From: CAYNRA01 sp046293395
GTDB taxonomy: Bacteria; Bacteroidota; Bacteroidia; Cytophagales; Spirosomataceae
DNA length: 64,000 nt
Reading direction: 5' to 3'
NCBI GenBank assembly: GCA_046293395.1
Contig: JBKBOU010000003.1
Location: 372,001 to 436,000, forward strand
The position numbers were made by a program, and so were the translations under genes. Positions 27,947 to 35,243 of this stretch are shown here, piece after piece; positions within the stretch are counted from its first letter, which is position 1, and each line of letters begins with the position of its first letter. The notes under the pieces were generated by a model. It had not been told where the DNA came from, did no database searches, and saw nothing but the letters and a program-made list of their open reading frames with translations.

Positions 27947-28618
27947 TTAATCTTCAATTTCTTTCCATTTTTTCATAACATAATCCGTCAGTCCATTACC
28001 ACTATCGATGTCAGCATTTGGTAACGTTATTAAATTCCAATCAGTCGAGTCTTTATAGAATTGATGAAAATTGAATTCTGGTAGTTCTTCTTTAAAGTAT
28101 TCTTCTGCTATTATCCAAAATGACCAAGCTATCGGATTTACCCCTGCGGCAATTTCATACCCATTTCCACCGCAAACAACTAAATTCCATGTCTTGAATT
28201 TTGCGTTTTTGTCACCATCTGTTGCAACCTCTCCCTTTCCATATGTTGATAAATGTCCCAATATTTTTCCAACATCTCCCTTTATTCCATTGTTTGGAGT
28301 AGCGTTTCTCATTGCAAACCTTCCAAGTAGTTCGTTCCAAGGTTCTGTACTAAACAGAAAATTATAGAGCATAAGTTGCCCAAAAAACTTTCCATTCCAT
28401 ACTTCTGGACTTTCAATTTTTTTTAGTTCCCACAGATGGAAATTTCCTAATTCATCAAATTCAACAACATCAAGAATTGTATCTGGCATTCCAAAATCCC
28501 GTCCTCGATAGTACTTTCCTATTGAGTATTTTAGGTCTAAAAAAGGAACAAACACATGATTTGGAAATCTTTTATATCCTTCTTCAATGAATTTTTCTTG
28601 GTATTGTCCTTCTGTCAT
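27947..28618 (-). CDS. Predicted PD-(D/E)XK-like nuclease-fold protein
   Basis: Protein of 223 residues of no family I can name. The N-terminal half has the spacing of the PD-(D/E)XK core: a helix containing Glu12, then PDTILDV with Asp46, then a strand HLWELKK with Glu64 and Lys66, then a helix with GQLMLY (Gln81), a pattern typical of motif IV. That suggests a restriction-like DNA endonuclease or a related nucleic-acid-binding fold. No extra domain is recognisable in the C-terminal half. The gene begins 27 bp after a GTTATGC core site and ends next to a CTAAC box, like an integron cassette. Phage defence is possible but unproven. Confidence 0.55.
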   Translation of the reverse strand: MTEGQYQEKFIEEGYKRFPNHVFVPFLDLKYSIGKYYRGRDFGMPDTILDVVEFDELGNFHLWELKKIESPEVWNGKFFGQLMLYNFLFSTEPWNELLGRFAMRNATPNNGIKGDVGKILGHLSTYGKGEVATDGDKNAKFKTWNLVVCGGNGYEIAAGVNPIAWSFWIIAEEYFKEELPEFNFHQFYKDSTDWNLITLPNADIDSGNGLTDYVMKKWKEIED

Positions 28619-28638
28619 GTTGTTCTTTTATAATTGAG

Positions 28639-28834
28639 CATAACGAGCAGGGCTTGTGGTCAGGTGGGGATTTTGAAACACCTCCGCCCGAACGTCTGCC
28701 GATATAAATTACTGATGTTCAATTACTTAAAAATGTTCAGTCAGTTTCCGTCCGCCGAAACAAAAGTACAATAAAGTTACCAAAGTTCAATAACTTCCGT
28801 CAGCCCCCACTTGCCACAAACCCATGTTAGCTGC
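28639..28834 (-). other. attC-like recombination site between two cassettes
   Basis: Minus strand: GCAGCTAAC, ATGGGTTTGTGGCA, AGTGGGGG, an AT-rich centre, then CCCCACCTGACCACAAGCCC, TGCTC and GTTATGC. The outer arms are imperfectly complementary with unpaired bases, and the ends match the R'' (xxxAAC) and R' (GTTxxxC) boxes of integron attC sites. At 196 bp it is longer than most attC sites. It sits exactly between the stop of one gene and the start of the next. Confidence 0.55.
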
Positions 28835-28836
28835 TG

Positions 28837-30225
28837 TTAATTTCTGTATGGCAATTTTGATTCACTAATGGTGATTGTCGAAATATCATAACCGTAACGC
28901 TCTAATACCTCAATGATATTTTCTTTTTTTTCTTCCTTTTCTGTTAGACATGGACCTAAAATGATTTCTTTAATTGGTATTTTTGTGTCGCCAAATTTCA
29001 AATCAACAAAGGGAACTATTCTTTTATTTCTCTCAAATGTGCTTATATTTTTTATTGGGTCTTTTTTATGTTGTAACCAAAAAAGTCTGTATTCTTTTTC
29101 TTCAAAAAATGAACTATCTTTTAAGTCTTGCATTCTCATAAATAATCTTCGGGTAGTATCGTCATAGTGTTTTAGGTTATCCACCCTATTGAAATACTCA
29201 TCAACTGATAGATTTGACAATACAAAGTTTCGAAGTAATTTGGTAATTATTTCTATTAAATCTTTATATACTATATCATAATTATATTCTAAATAACCGT
29301 GTAATAAATTGAAATCACCCTCATTGAACTTATATAAACAATCCTTTAATTCATTTACATCAAAGGCAATAGCTATACCTTGTCCATTGTCCCCATAAGC
29401 TCTCCATTGAGACAGCAAATCCCGTTCTTTACTCAAACAAGTGACATAACAATCATAATCTTTATAACTTTCAATTGTCTGTTTAATTTTCATAAGAAAG
29501 GCTTCAAAAGTTAATATATCTTCTTTTTGTTGAAACCTTTCAAATACCAAATCAAAAATATCAAACCATATTTTATATTCCTTTTTATCATTCAATCTCT
29601 TTAAATCGCAAGCTCTCAATGAATTACTTTTAAATATTTCATTTATTGTGTTAAATGAAGTATAGTGATAAACTACATCGTTTTGTTCAATTGGGTTGGG
29701 TGTTAATTTTTTAAATGTTGGGTTATAATTACTAATGAAATCAATTTTTTTTAATCTTAATTCATACATCCCCTTCATTCCATAACGTTCATTAGTTGCA
29801 ATATCGAGTTGAGCATTTATCTGCTCTTCACAATAAATTTCAAAAAGTCTAAAAATTTGGAAACCCCACAGTTCATTCAGTGCTTTTTTGATTGACTTAT
29901 CGTCATTTTCAACATAAATATGTACATCAACTTTTTGTTCAGCATCGTAAAGTAATTTGTCGGGTTTTACTAATTCTATTTCTGATACAAAAGAACCTAC
30001 TATCAATGAAAAAAACAATTGCCAGTCAAAATCGTCCTCTGATTCTTTTGGACAGTTAACAGCTTCATAATATGGGTAAAATTTACTGATGTAATCAATA
30101 AACCAAATTTGGTTTGTAATGTCTCCTTCTATTTTACCATAATATTTTTCATATTCATTAATGACTTCTTTTTTTTCTGTATTTTCTTTTAATTCATTGA
30201 TAAATTTCATGAAATCGAATATCAT
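28837..30225 (-). CDS. DUF2971 domain protein
   Basis: Protein of 462 residues. The first 180 residues show no domain I recognise. The rest is a DUF2971 domain (about 185-450), with the family motifs VYHYTSFNTI, LRACDLKRLNDKKEY, CYVTCLSKERDLLSQWRAYGDNGQG and IAIAFDV, and a late KEYRLFW. The biochemical role of DUF2971 is not established; these genes are frequent in accessory and defence-associated regions. The H-Y-T opening and late Glu are reminiscent of ADP-ribosyltransferase-like folds, which is speculation. The gene is clearly more AT-rich than its neighbours, suggesting transfer. GTTAGCTGC core boxes lie in opposite orientation on its two sides (28826-28834 and 30257-30265), as expected for a single integron cassette. 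Confidence 0.75.
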   Translation of the reverse strand: MIFDFMKFINELKENTEKKEVINEYEKYYGKIEGDITNQIWFIDYISKFYPYYEAVNCPKESEDDFDWQLFFSLIVGSFVSEIELVKPDKLLYDAEQKVDVHIYVENDDKSIKKALNELWGFQIFRLFEIYCEEQINAQLDIATNERYGMKGMYELRLKKIDFISNYNPTFKKLTPNPIEQNDVVYHYTSFNTINEIFKSNSLRACDLKRLNDKKEYKIWFDIFDLVFERFQQKEDILTFEAFLMKIKQTIESYKDYDCYVTCLSKERDLLSQWRAYGDNGQGIAIAFDVNELKDCLYKFNEGDFNLLHGYLEYNYDIVYKDLIEIITKLLRNFVLSNLSVDEYFNRVDNLKHYDDTTRRLFMRMQDLKDSSFFEEKEYRLFWLQHKKDPIKNISTFERNKRIVPFVDLKFGDTKIPIKEIILGPCLTEKEEKKENIIEVLERYGYDISTITISESKLPYRN

Positions 30226-30256
30226 ATATTTTCAATTTTAAAGTGTTTTTTTAATA

Positions 30257-30265
30257 GCAGCTAAC
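30257..30265 (-). other. Cassette-start core site (R'-like)
   Basis: Minus strand GTTAGCTGC, 31 bp before the ATG of the DUF2971 gene. It is the exact complement of the GCAGCTAAC box after that gene. The surrounding 15 bp match as an inverted repeat with one mismatch. Confidence 0.5.
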
Positions 30266-30501
30266 TCCTAAATAGACGCAAAAATTACAGTACTCTTTGT
30301 ATTGTTTTGTACTTTTTCCATCATTGATTGCACTATTCGATGTGTATATTTCGCCTTGTTTTATTACTACAATTATCTATTCCCTCACCAAGACTCAGAA
30401 ACTGAGAGGGATATACGATGAAGTAGTTTCCTACGCTTAATATGCCTAAAGAGTTCCTTTCTGTCTTATTTTCTTTTCGTTTTGGAGGTAAATTATAAAG
30501 C

Positions 30502-30535
30502 ACGGTTTTCTGTATGCAACGGTTTTCTGTATGCA
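30502..30535. repeat. Perfect 17-bp tandem duplication
   Basis: ACGGTTTTCTGTATGCA occurs twice with no gap (30502-30518 and 30519-30535) in non-coding DNA. Confidence 0.9.
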
Positions 30536-30714
30536 AGAGAGAAGCAAACGAATGTGTTTACTACTTTTGAAATTAACAAGCAATCTTTCGTTTTAGAAAA
30601 AAATAAATCTCATTGGTTCTTTAGCCAGTCGTTAGTCCATCTACTCTTACACGCCACCAAAACTAATCAGACTGACAAACACACGCACAGATTTTACGAA
30701 AAATCTTAGTGAAC

Positions 30715-30778
30715 GGTCATTTTTGCCTTTTTTATGGTAAATAATGAAGCATTGCTCCGGTTGCTTTTGTTGCTCATC
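30715..30778 (+). repeat. Direct repeat, copy B (right flank of island)
   Basis: Diverged partner of 27578-27640 in the same orientation, 3.1 kb away. The two copies enclose both AT-rich accessory genes. Confidence 0.75.
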
Positions 30779-30939
30779 CAACTCAAACCACTTGTTTTCA
30801 TCCTCAAAAATCTGTAATTAAGTCTCATTTACAGTGCCTTACTTCGCTAATCCGTTGATTTTGAGTGAAACACCCGTTCGTTTTTTCAAAAAAATAGCTA
30901 ACTTTCCCTCTCATTTACACAAACCCTAATTTGTACTAT

Positions 30940-31404
30940 ATGCCAACCTATCAACTGACCATTAATCAAAAGAAAATGACGGTGGATGTGGCCGCCGATA
31001 CCCCACTTCTCTGGGTGCTCCGTGACCATCTTGACCTCTGCGGAACCAAGTACGGCTGTGGCATCGCTCAATGTGGCGCTTGTACCGTGCATATTGACGG
31101 CCAAGCTACCCGCTCTTGCGTTTTGCCCGTTTCGGCTGTCGCAAAAGCAAAAATCACAACGATTGAAGGACTTTCTGAAACCGCCTCGCACCCCGTGCAA
31201 GTCGCCTGGGATGAAGTCGATGTGCCGCAATGTGGCTACTGCCAAGCAGGACAAATGATGACCGCCGCTGCCTTTCTGAAGGATAACCCGAATCCTACAG
31301 ATGAAGATATCTCCGCCGCTATGAGCGGGAATATTTGTCGATGTGGTACGTATCACCGGATTCACGAAGCGGTGAAAATAGCTGCATCGAAAGCAAAGAA
31401 ATAA
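30940..31404 (+). CDS. iorA: (2Fe-2S)-binding subunit of molybdenum hydroxylase, isoquinoline 1-oxidoreductase alpha type
   Basis: Protein of 154 residues from the ATG at 30940; an in-frame TTG at 30931 is less likely. Two [2Fe-2S] domains are visible: the plant-ferredoxin-like CGTKYGCGIAQCGACTVHIDG at about residues 40-60, and the C-terminal four-helix domain with CGYCQAGQM and ICRCGTYHRI at about 98-140. It passes electrons from the molybdenum centre of the large subunit encoded 33 bp downstream. It is a two-subunit system without the FAD subunit of xanthine dehydrogenases, as in isoquinoline 1-oxidoreductase and periplasmic aldehyde oxidases. A sequence TAATTTG close to the -7 consensus ends seven bases before the start codon. 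Confidence 0.85.
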   Translation: MPTYQLTINQKKMTVDVAADTPLLWVLRDHLDLCGTKYGCGIAQCGACTVHIDGQATRSCVLPVSAVAKAKITTIEGLSETASHPVQVAWDEVDVPQCGYCQAGQMMTAAAFLKDNPNPTDEDISAAMSGNICRCGTYHRIHEAVKIAASKAKK

Positions 31405-31437
31405 TTTTTCATGTCATCTAAAAGGTCTTTCAATCTT

Positions 31438-33561
31438 ATGCAATCTAACCGCAGAAATTTCTTAAAAACATCGCTCGCTGCCGGCGGTGGCCTCTTACTT
31501 GGATTCCAATGGAGTGGCCAAGAAGCCTTTGCCGCCACAGTCATCCCTTCCAATACATCTCTGGCTGATTTTCAAGCAAATGCCTTTCTTTCCCTTCTAC
31601 CCAACGGAAAAGTAATTATTTATTCGCCAAATCCAGAAATTGGTCAGGGTATTAAAACGGCTTTTCCACTCATCGTAGCTGAAGAATTGGACATCGACTG
31701 GAAGGACGTCACCGTAGAACAAGCTCACCTCGACACCCAAAAATACGAGCGGCAACTTACAGGTGGCTCCGGTGCTATCAAACATTCTTGGGAACGTCTT
31801 CGTATGGCTGGAGCAACCGTTCGCGAGATGCTCAAACAAGCTGCCGCCGACCAATGGAAAGTCGATGTGGCTACCTGTACAACTGCCAAAAGTTTTGTCA
31901 TTCATACGCCTAGCAAGAAAAAACTTCCGTACGCTGCACTCGTAGAAACAGCTGCAAAACTACCCGTTCCTACCCAAGTAAAATTAAAGGAAAAATCCGC
32001 GTTTACGCTCATCGGTCAGTCTATCAAAGGGGTAGATAACCCCGCAATTCTGACAGGAAAACCCGTTTTTGGTATCGACTACAAACGGGAAGGAATGGTT
32101 CACGCTCAAATCCAACGTCCAGCGTTCGGAATGAAACTCAAGTCGTTTGATGCTACCCGCGCAAAGAAAATGCCCGGTATCTTGGATGTCGTTTCGTTTG
32201 GAAATAAAGTGGCGATTGTTGGAAAATCTACGTGGGAAATCCTGAAAGCAAGACAAGTTCTACAAATTGATTGGGAAAAAGAAGTCGAACTAGAAAGTTC
32301 AACAGACCATGACGCGCTCTTTTCGCGAATGATGAATCAACCCGACGCTGAAGTGAGAAGAAAAGACGGGGATATTCAGAAGGCATTTCAGGAAGCATAT
32401 AAAATAGTAGAAGCGGAGTATCAATGTCCGTTTTTATCTCATGCTCCTATGGAGCCGATGAACTTTTTTGCGCATGTGCAGGCAGATAAAGTTGAACTTG
32501 TTGGTCCTACACAAACCCCGCAAGCGGCTCAAAATCAGGTGGCTAAACTACTAGGTGTGGCACCAGAAAAGGTTTCGGTTGAATTGACAAAAATGGGTGG
32601 CGGTTTCGGACGACGCCTCAATAACGACTATGCCCTTGAAGCCGCTGAATTGGCCAAAATAATTCAGAAACCTGTAAAAGTTACCTGGACACGCGAAGAC
32701 GATTTGACCGGTGGTATTTATAGACCGGCTGTCCGGTATCGTTTCAAAGCATCGCTTGATAAAGATGGAAATATTACCGGATTTTACCTCAGAGGTGTCG
32801 GTTTAAATGCAGGAAATAGCACACGCCAAGACAATTTTCCGGTTGGTGCTATCGAGAATGTCTTGATTGAATCCGTTGATTATAAGTCTGCGATTACAAC
32901 TGGACCTTGGCGCGCACCTATCACTAATTTTTTAGCCGCTGCGGAACAATCCTTCTTGGATGAAGTCGCACATGTCGCCCAAAAAGATGCCGTTCAGTTA
33001 CGTTTGGATTTATTGCAACGCGTAAAAACAAACCCAGTCGGCAAAATCACGTACGAACCCGAACGTTTTGAAGCCGTTATCAAGGAAGTAGCCCAAAAAG
33101 CAAATTGGGAGAAAAACAAAGCAAAACAAGGATTTAGTGTGTATTTCTCGCACCTTTCCTACGTTGCGCAAGTAGCTGAAGCCGAACTTATCGACAATAA
33201 ACCAACTATTACCAAAGTATATGCCGTTACAGACTGCGGAGTCGTCATTAATCAAAGTGGTGCACGCAACCAAGTAATCGGCGGTATTGTTGACGGGATG
33301 GGACACGCATTGTTTGGCCAGCTGACGTTCTCAAACGGTCGCCCTGACCAACGAAATTTTGATAGTTACCGACTCATTCGTGGGCACGAAGTTCCTAAAA
33401 TCGAAGTTTCTTTCGTCAATAACGGCATTGACCCAACCGGACTTGGTGAACCCGCCCTCCCTCCTACGGGTGGAGCAATAGCAAACGCACTTTTCAAGGC
33501 TACAGGCAAAAGAATGTATAACCAGCCATACGCCATGGAAGATGAAAGGCTACAAAGCTGA
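31438..33561 (+). CDS. iorB: Molybdopterin-binding large subunit of aldehyde/isoquinoline oxidoreductase family, Tat signal
   Basis: Protein of 707 residues from the ATG at 31438, chosen because it puts the twin-arginine motif SNRRNFLKTSLAAGG at the N-terminus; an ATG at 31411 adds nine residues. The molybdopterin-binding domain contains the repeated GQGIKTAFPLIVAEEL and TKMGGGFGRR motifs and the C-terminal GLGEPALPPTGGAIANA, whose Glu corresponds to the catalytic Glu of molybdenum hydroxylases. With the upstream iron-sulphur subunit it should form a periplasmic enzyme that hydroxylates aldehydes or N-heterocycles. The true substrate is not evident. The next gene overlaps its end by 20 bp in the longest reading frame, or starts 55 bp later at the preferred ATG. 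Confidence 0.85.
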   Translation: MQSNRRNFLKTSLAAGGGLLLGFQWSGQEAFAATVIPSNTSLADFQANAFLSLLPNGKVIIYSPNPEIGQGIKTAFPLIVAEELDIDWKDVTVEQAHLDTQKYERQLTGGSGAIKHSWERLRMAGATVREMLKQAAADQWKVDVATCTTAKSFVIHTPSKKKLPYAALVETAAKLPVPTQVKLKEKSAFTLIGQSIKGVDNPAILTGKPVFGIDYKREGMVHAQIQRPAFGMKLKSFDATRAKKMPGILDVVSFGNKVAIVGKSTWEILKARQVLQIDWEKEVELESSTDHDALFSRMMNQPDAEVRRKDGDIQKAFQEAYKIVEAEYQCPFLSHAPMEPMNFFAHVQADKVELVGPTQTPQAAQNQVAKLLGVAPEKVSVELTKMGGGFGRRLNNDYALEAAELAKIIQKPVKVTWTREDDLTGGIYRPAVRYRFKASLDKDGNITGFYLRGVGLNAGNSTRQDNFPVGAIENVLIESVDYKSAITTGPWRAPITNFLAAAEQSFLDEVAHVAQKDAVQLRLDLLQRVKTNPVGKITYEPERFEAVIKEVAQKANWEKNKAKQGFSVYFSHLSYVAQVAEAELIDNKPTITKVYAVTDCGVVINQSGARNQVIGGIVDGMGHALFGQLTFSNGRPDQRNFDSYRLIRGHEVPKIEVSFVNNGIDPTGLGEPALPPTGGAIANALFKATGKRMYNQPYAMEDERLQS

Positions 33562-33616
33562 TTTTATTCCATCCATTCTTCCTCGTCTTTGTACGAAAAG
33601 TCGAGGAAGAAAATGG

Positions 33617-34345
33617 ATGATTTACCTTATCTTATTTTCTATAACTCAGCCACTCTTCGCGCAATCGCTTAGTCTACATGAGATTCTCGCCAAGACATTA
33701 CGGGTTCATGGGAATCCCAAAAAGTGGGAGAAGATGTCTATTCAATGGGAAATCTCTATTATCCGGAAGGGAGTTAGCGATAGGTATTTCCAGGTTGGGA
33801 CTGACTTTTCAACAGGTGATTTCGTCTATGCTGTTCAAACAGATACACTTTCGTACAAGCAAGGCTATATAAACGACGTTTTTCAGGTTAGCGTGAATGG
33901 AAAAACAGAAATTCCTGAAGCGATAAAAAAGAGGTTGGACATGACACCCAACCGGACAACCTACCTCAAAGAAGTTTATTTTTACTTGTTAGGATTACCA
34001 ATGATTCTGCAAAAAGACACGAACTTTCTCGATTCTCAAGCACCGTTCAGTATATTTAACGATAAAAAGTGCTACAAATTAACTGTTCGCTACTTACCTA
34101 TCGACGAAAATGAAACGTGGGAATTTTACATTGATGCAACAAGTTTCCGACTTGTCGGGTACCGATTTTATCTGAAAGACCCTTCCACCAACGGCGAATT
34201 TATTTATTTGGATGACTACAAAAAATGGAAGGGGTTCTTGATTCCATTGAAACGTACTTGGTATTGGAATAAAGATGCTTCTTATTTTAGAACGGATCAA
34301 ATTCATCAAATCAAGAGAGGAAATGCAAGTACCTTCCTATTCTGA
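33617..34345 (+). CDS. Exported protein of unknown function, LolA-like beta fold possible
   Basis: Protein of 242 residues from the ATG at 33617, which gives a good signal peptide (MIYLILFSITQPLFAQ). The mature part is a run of beta strands with motifs KTLRVHGNPKKW, YLKEVYFYLLGLP and ETWEFYIDATSFRLVGYRF. It resembles DUF6503-type proteins of Bacteroidota that share the lipoprotein-carrier (LolA/LppX) architecture, but I cannot confirm the family. It follows the molybdenum hydroxylase genes on the same strand and may be co-transcribed with them. Confidence 0.6.
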   Translation: MIYLILFSITQPLFAQSLSLHEILAKTLRVHGNPKKWEKMSIQWEISIIRKGVSDRYFQVGTDFSTGDFVYAVQTDTLSYKQGYINDVFQVSVNGKTEIPEAIKKRLDMTPNRTTYLKEVYFYLLGLPMILQKDTNFLDSQAPFSIFNDKKCYKLTVRYLPIDENETWEFYIDATSFRLVGYRFYLKDPSTNGEFIYLDDYKKWKGFLIPLKRTWYWNKDASYFRTDQIHQIKRGNASTFLF

Positions 34346-34550
34346 ACTTCTTCTTTTCTATCTTTTTGGGATACGTTGTTTCAAGTACACCGTATTCATT
34401 TTAATCAAAAATAATTTTGTCAATGTAAGTTATTCTTTACACGCTACTCTTCATTTATGTTTTTTTCTTCATGACCTACGCAAAATCATAAAAAAGACAT
34501 AAAATATAAGTTAGATTGAACGTATTTTCAACCTAACTTACTCATTATCA

Positions 34551-35048
34551 ATGACCAGTTTCCGTGTTCGGCCCAAGTTTAAACAGCTTTCGCCTGTATC
34601 AAAAGAAGAAATTATCAAGCGTTTGGAGGAGAAAATTGCCGCCTGCCCTACGTGTATCGAAGGGAAACTCATGTCCACGCATGGGCTATTGCGTATCAAA
34701 CCAGAAGATCAGCATTTTTGGTCGCCTCAGTTGGCGATCTCTTTCGAAAGTACGGCAGAAGGTACGGTTATTCGCGGTATGTATGGGCCCCACCCAACGG
34801 TTTGGTCGTTATTTGTACTTGGATACGCTATCCTTGGGTTTTCGTTTTTCTTTGCTGCGTTGGTTGGATTTGCCCGCATGAGTCTCCAGCTCAGTTACAG
34901 AATCCTTTGGGCACTACCCGTTATTTTAATTTTGTACCTTATCATGTATTTACTTTCTCAAACAGGACAAAAAATAGGTGCAGAACAGACCTTCCTACTA
35001 CACCATTTCTACGAAGATGCGATTGGAGAGAAAACGACTATTTTATAA
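34551..35048 (+). CDS. Conserved membrane protein of unknown function
   Basis: Protein of 165 residues. The soluble N-terminal 80 residues include a conserved core (EEKIAACPTCIEGKLMSTH, then FWSPQLAISFE and VIRGMYGPHPTVW). Two membrane helices follow (about 85-107 and 117-136) and a short His-containing tail. Proteins of this type recur in Bacteroidota without known function. It lies about 200 bp after the previous gene and ends before a strong hairpin. The first ATG is used since it gives the usual basic N-terminus. Confidence 0.65.
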   Translation: MTSFRVRPKFKQLSPVSKEEIIKRLEEKIAACPTCIEGKLMSTHGLLRIKPEDQHFWSPQLAISFESTAEGTVIRGMYGPHPTVWSLFVLGYAILGFSFFFAALVGFARMSLQLSYRILWALPVILILYLIMYLLSQTGQKIGAEQTFLLHHFYEDAIGEKTTIL

Positions 35049-35158
35049 ATGAACAGAAACTATGCTTACGAAGCATTCATTCTGGTACTGAAATAAAAAA
35101 ATATAAGCATCTCTTTAATCAAAATAGGATACATTTATTTTTCTTTGAGTCAAACAAA

Positions 35159-35194
35159 AACACGAATTACCAGATATTTTTGGTAATTCGTGTT
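35159..35194 (-). terminator. Terminator of ggt
   Basis: Perfect 13-bp stem AACACGAATTACC (35159-35171) with its complement at 35182-35194, followed on the minus strand by TTTTTGTTTG. It lies 50 bp beyond the ggt stop and may also serve the convergent plus-strand gene. Confidence 0.85.
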
Positions 35195-35243
35195 CTGTAT
35201 GAATCAAATTGTATTCTCACTTCAAAGTCTATAAAACCCTGGC

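Larger units (their letters stand above)
30266..30930. other. Gene-free stretch between island and iorAB-type genes
   Basis: Contains a perfect 17-bp tandem duplication at 30502-30535 and direct-repeat copy B. A 75-codon plus-strand ORF starting with TTG at 30482 spans the tandem duplication and has no protein-like features. Confidence 0.5.

Noticed and set aside
30482..30709. 75-codon plus-strand ORF beside the island
   Set aside because: It starts at a TTG, includes a tandem duplication and has no recognisable features.
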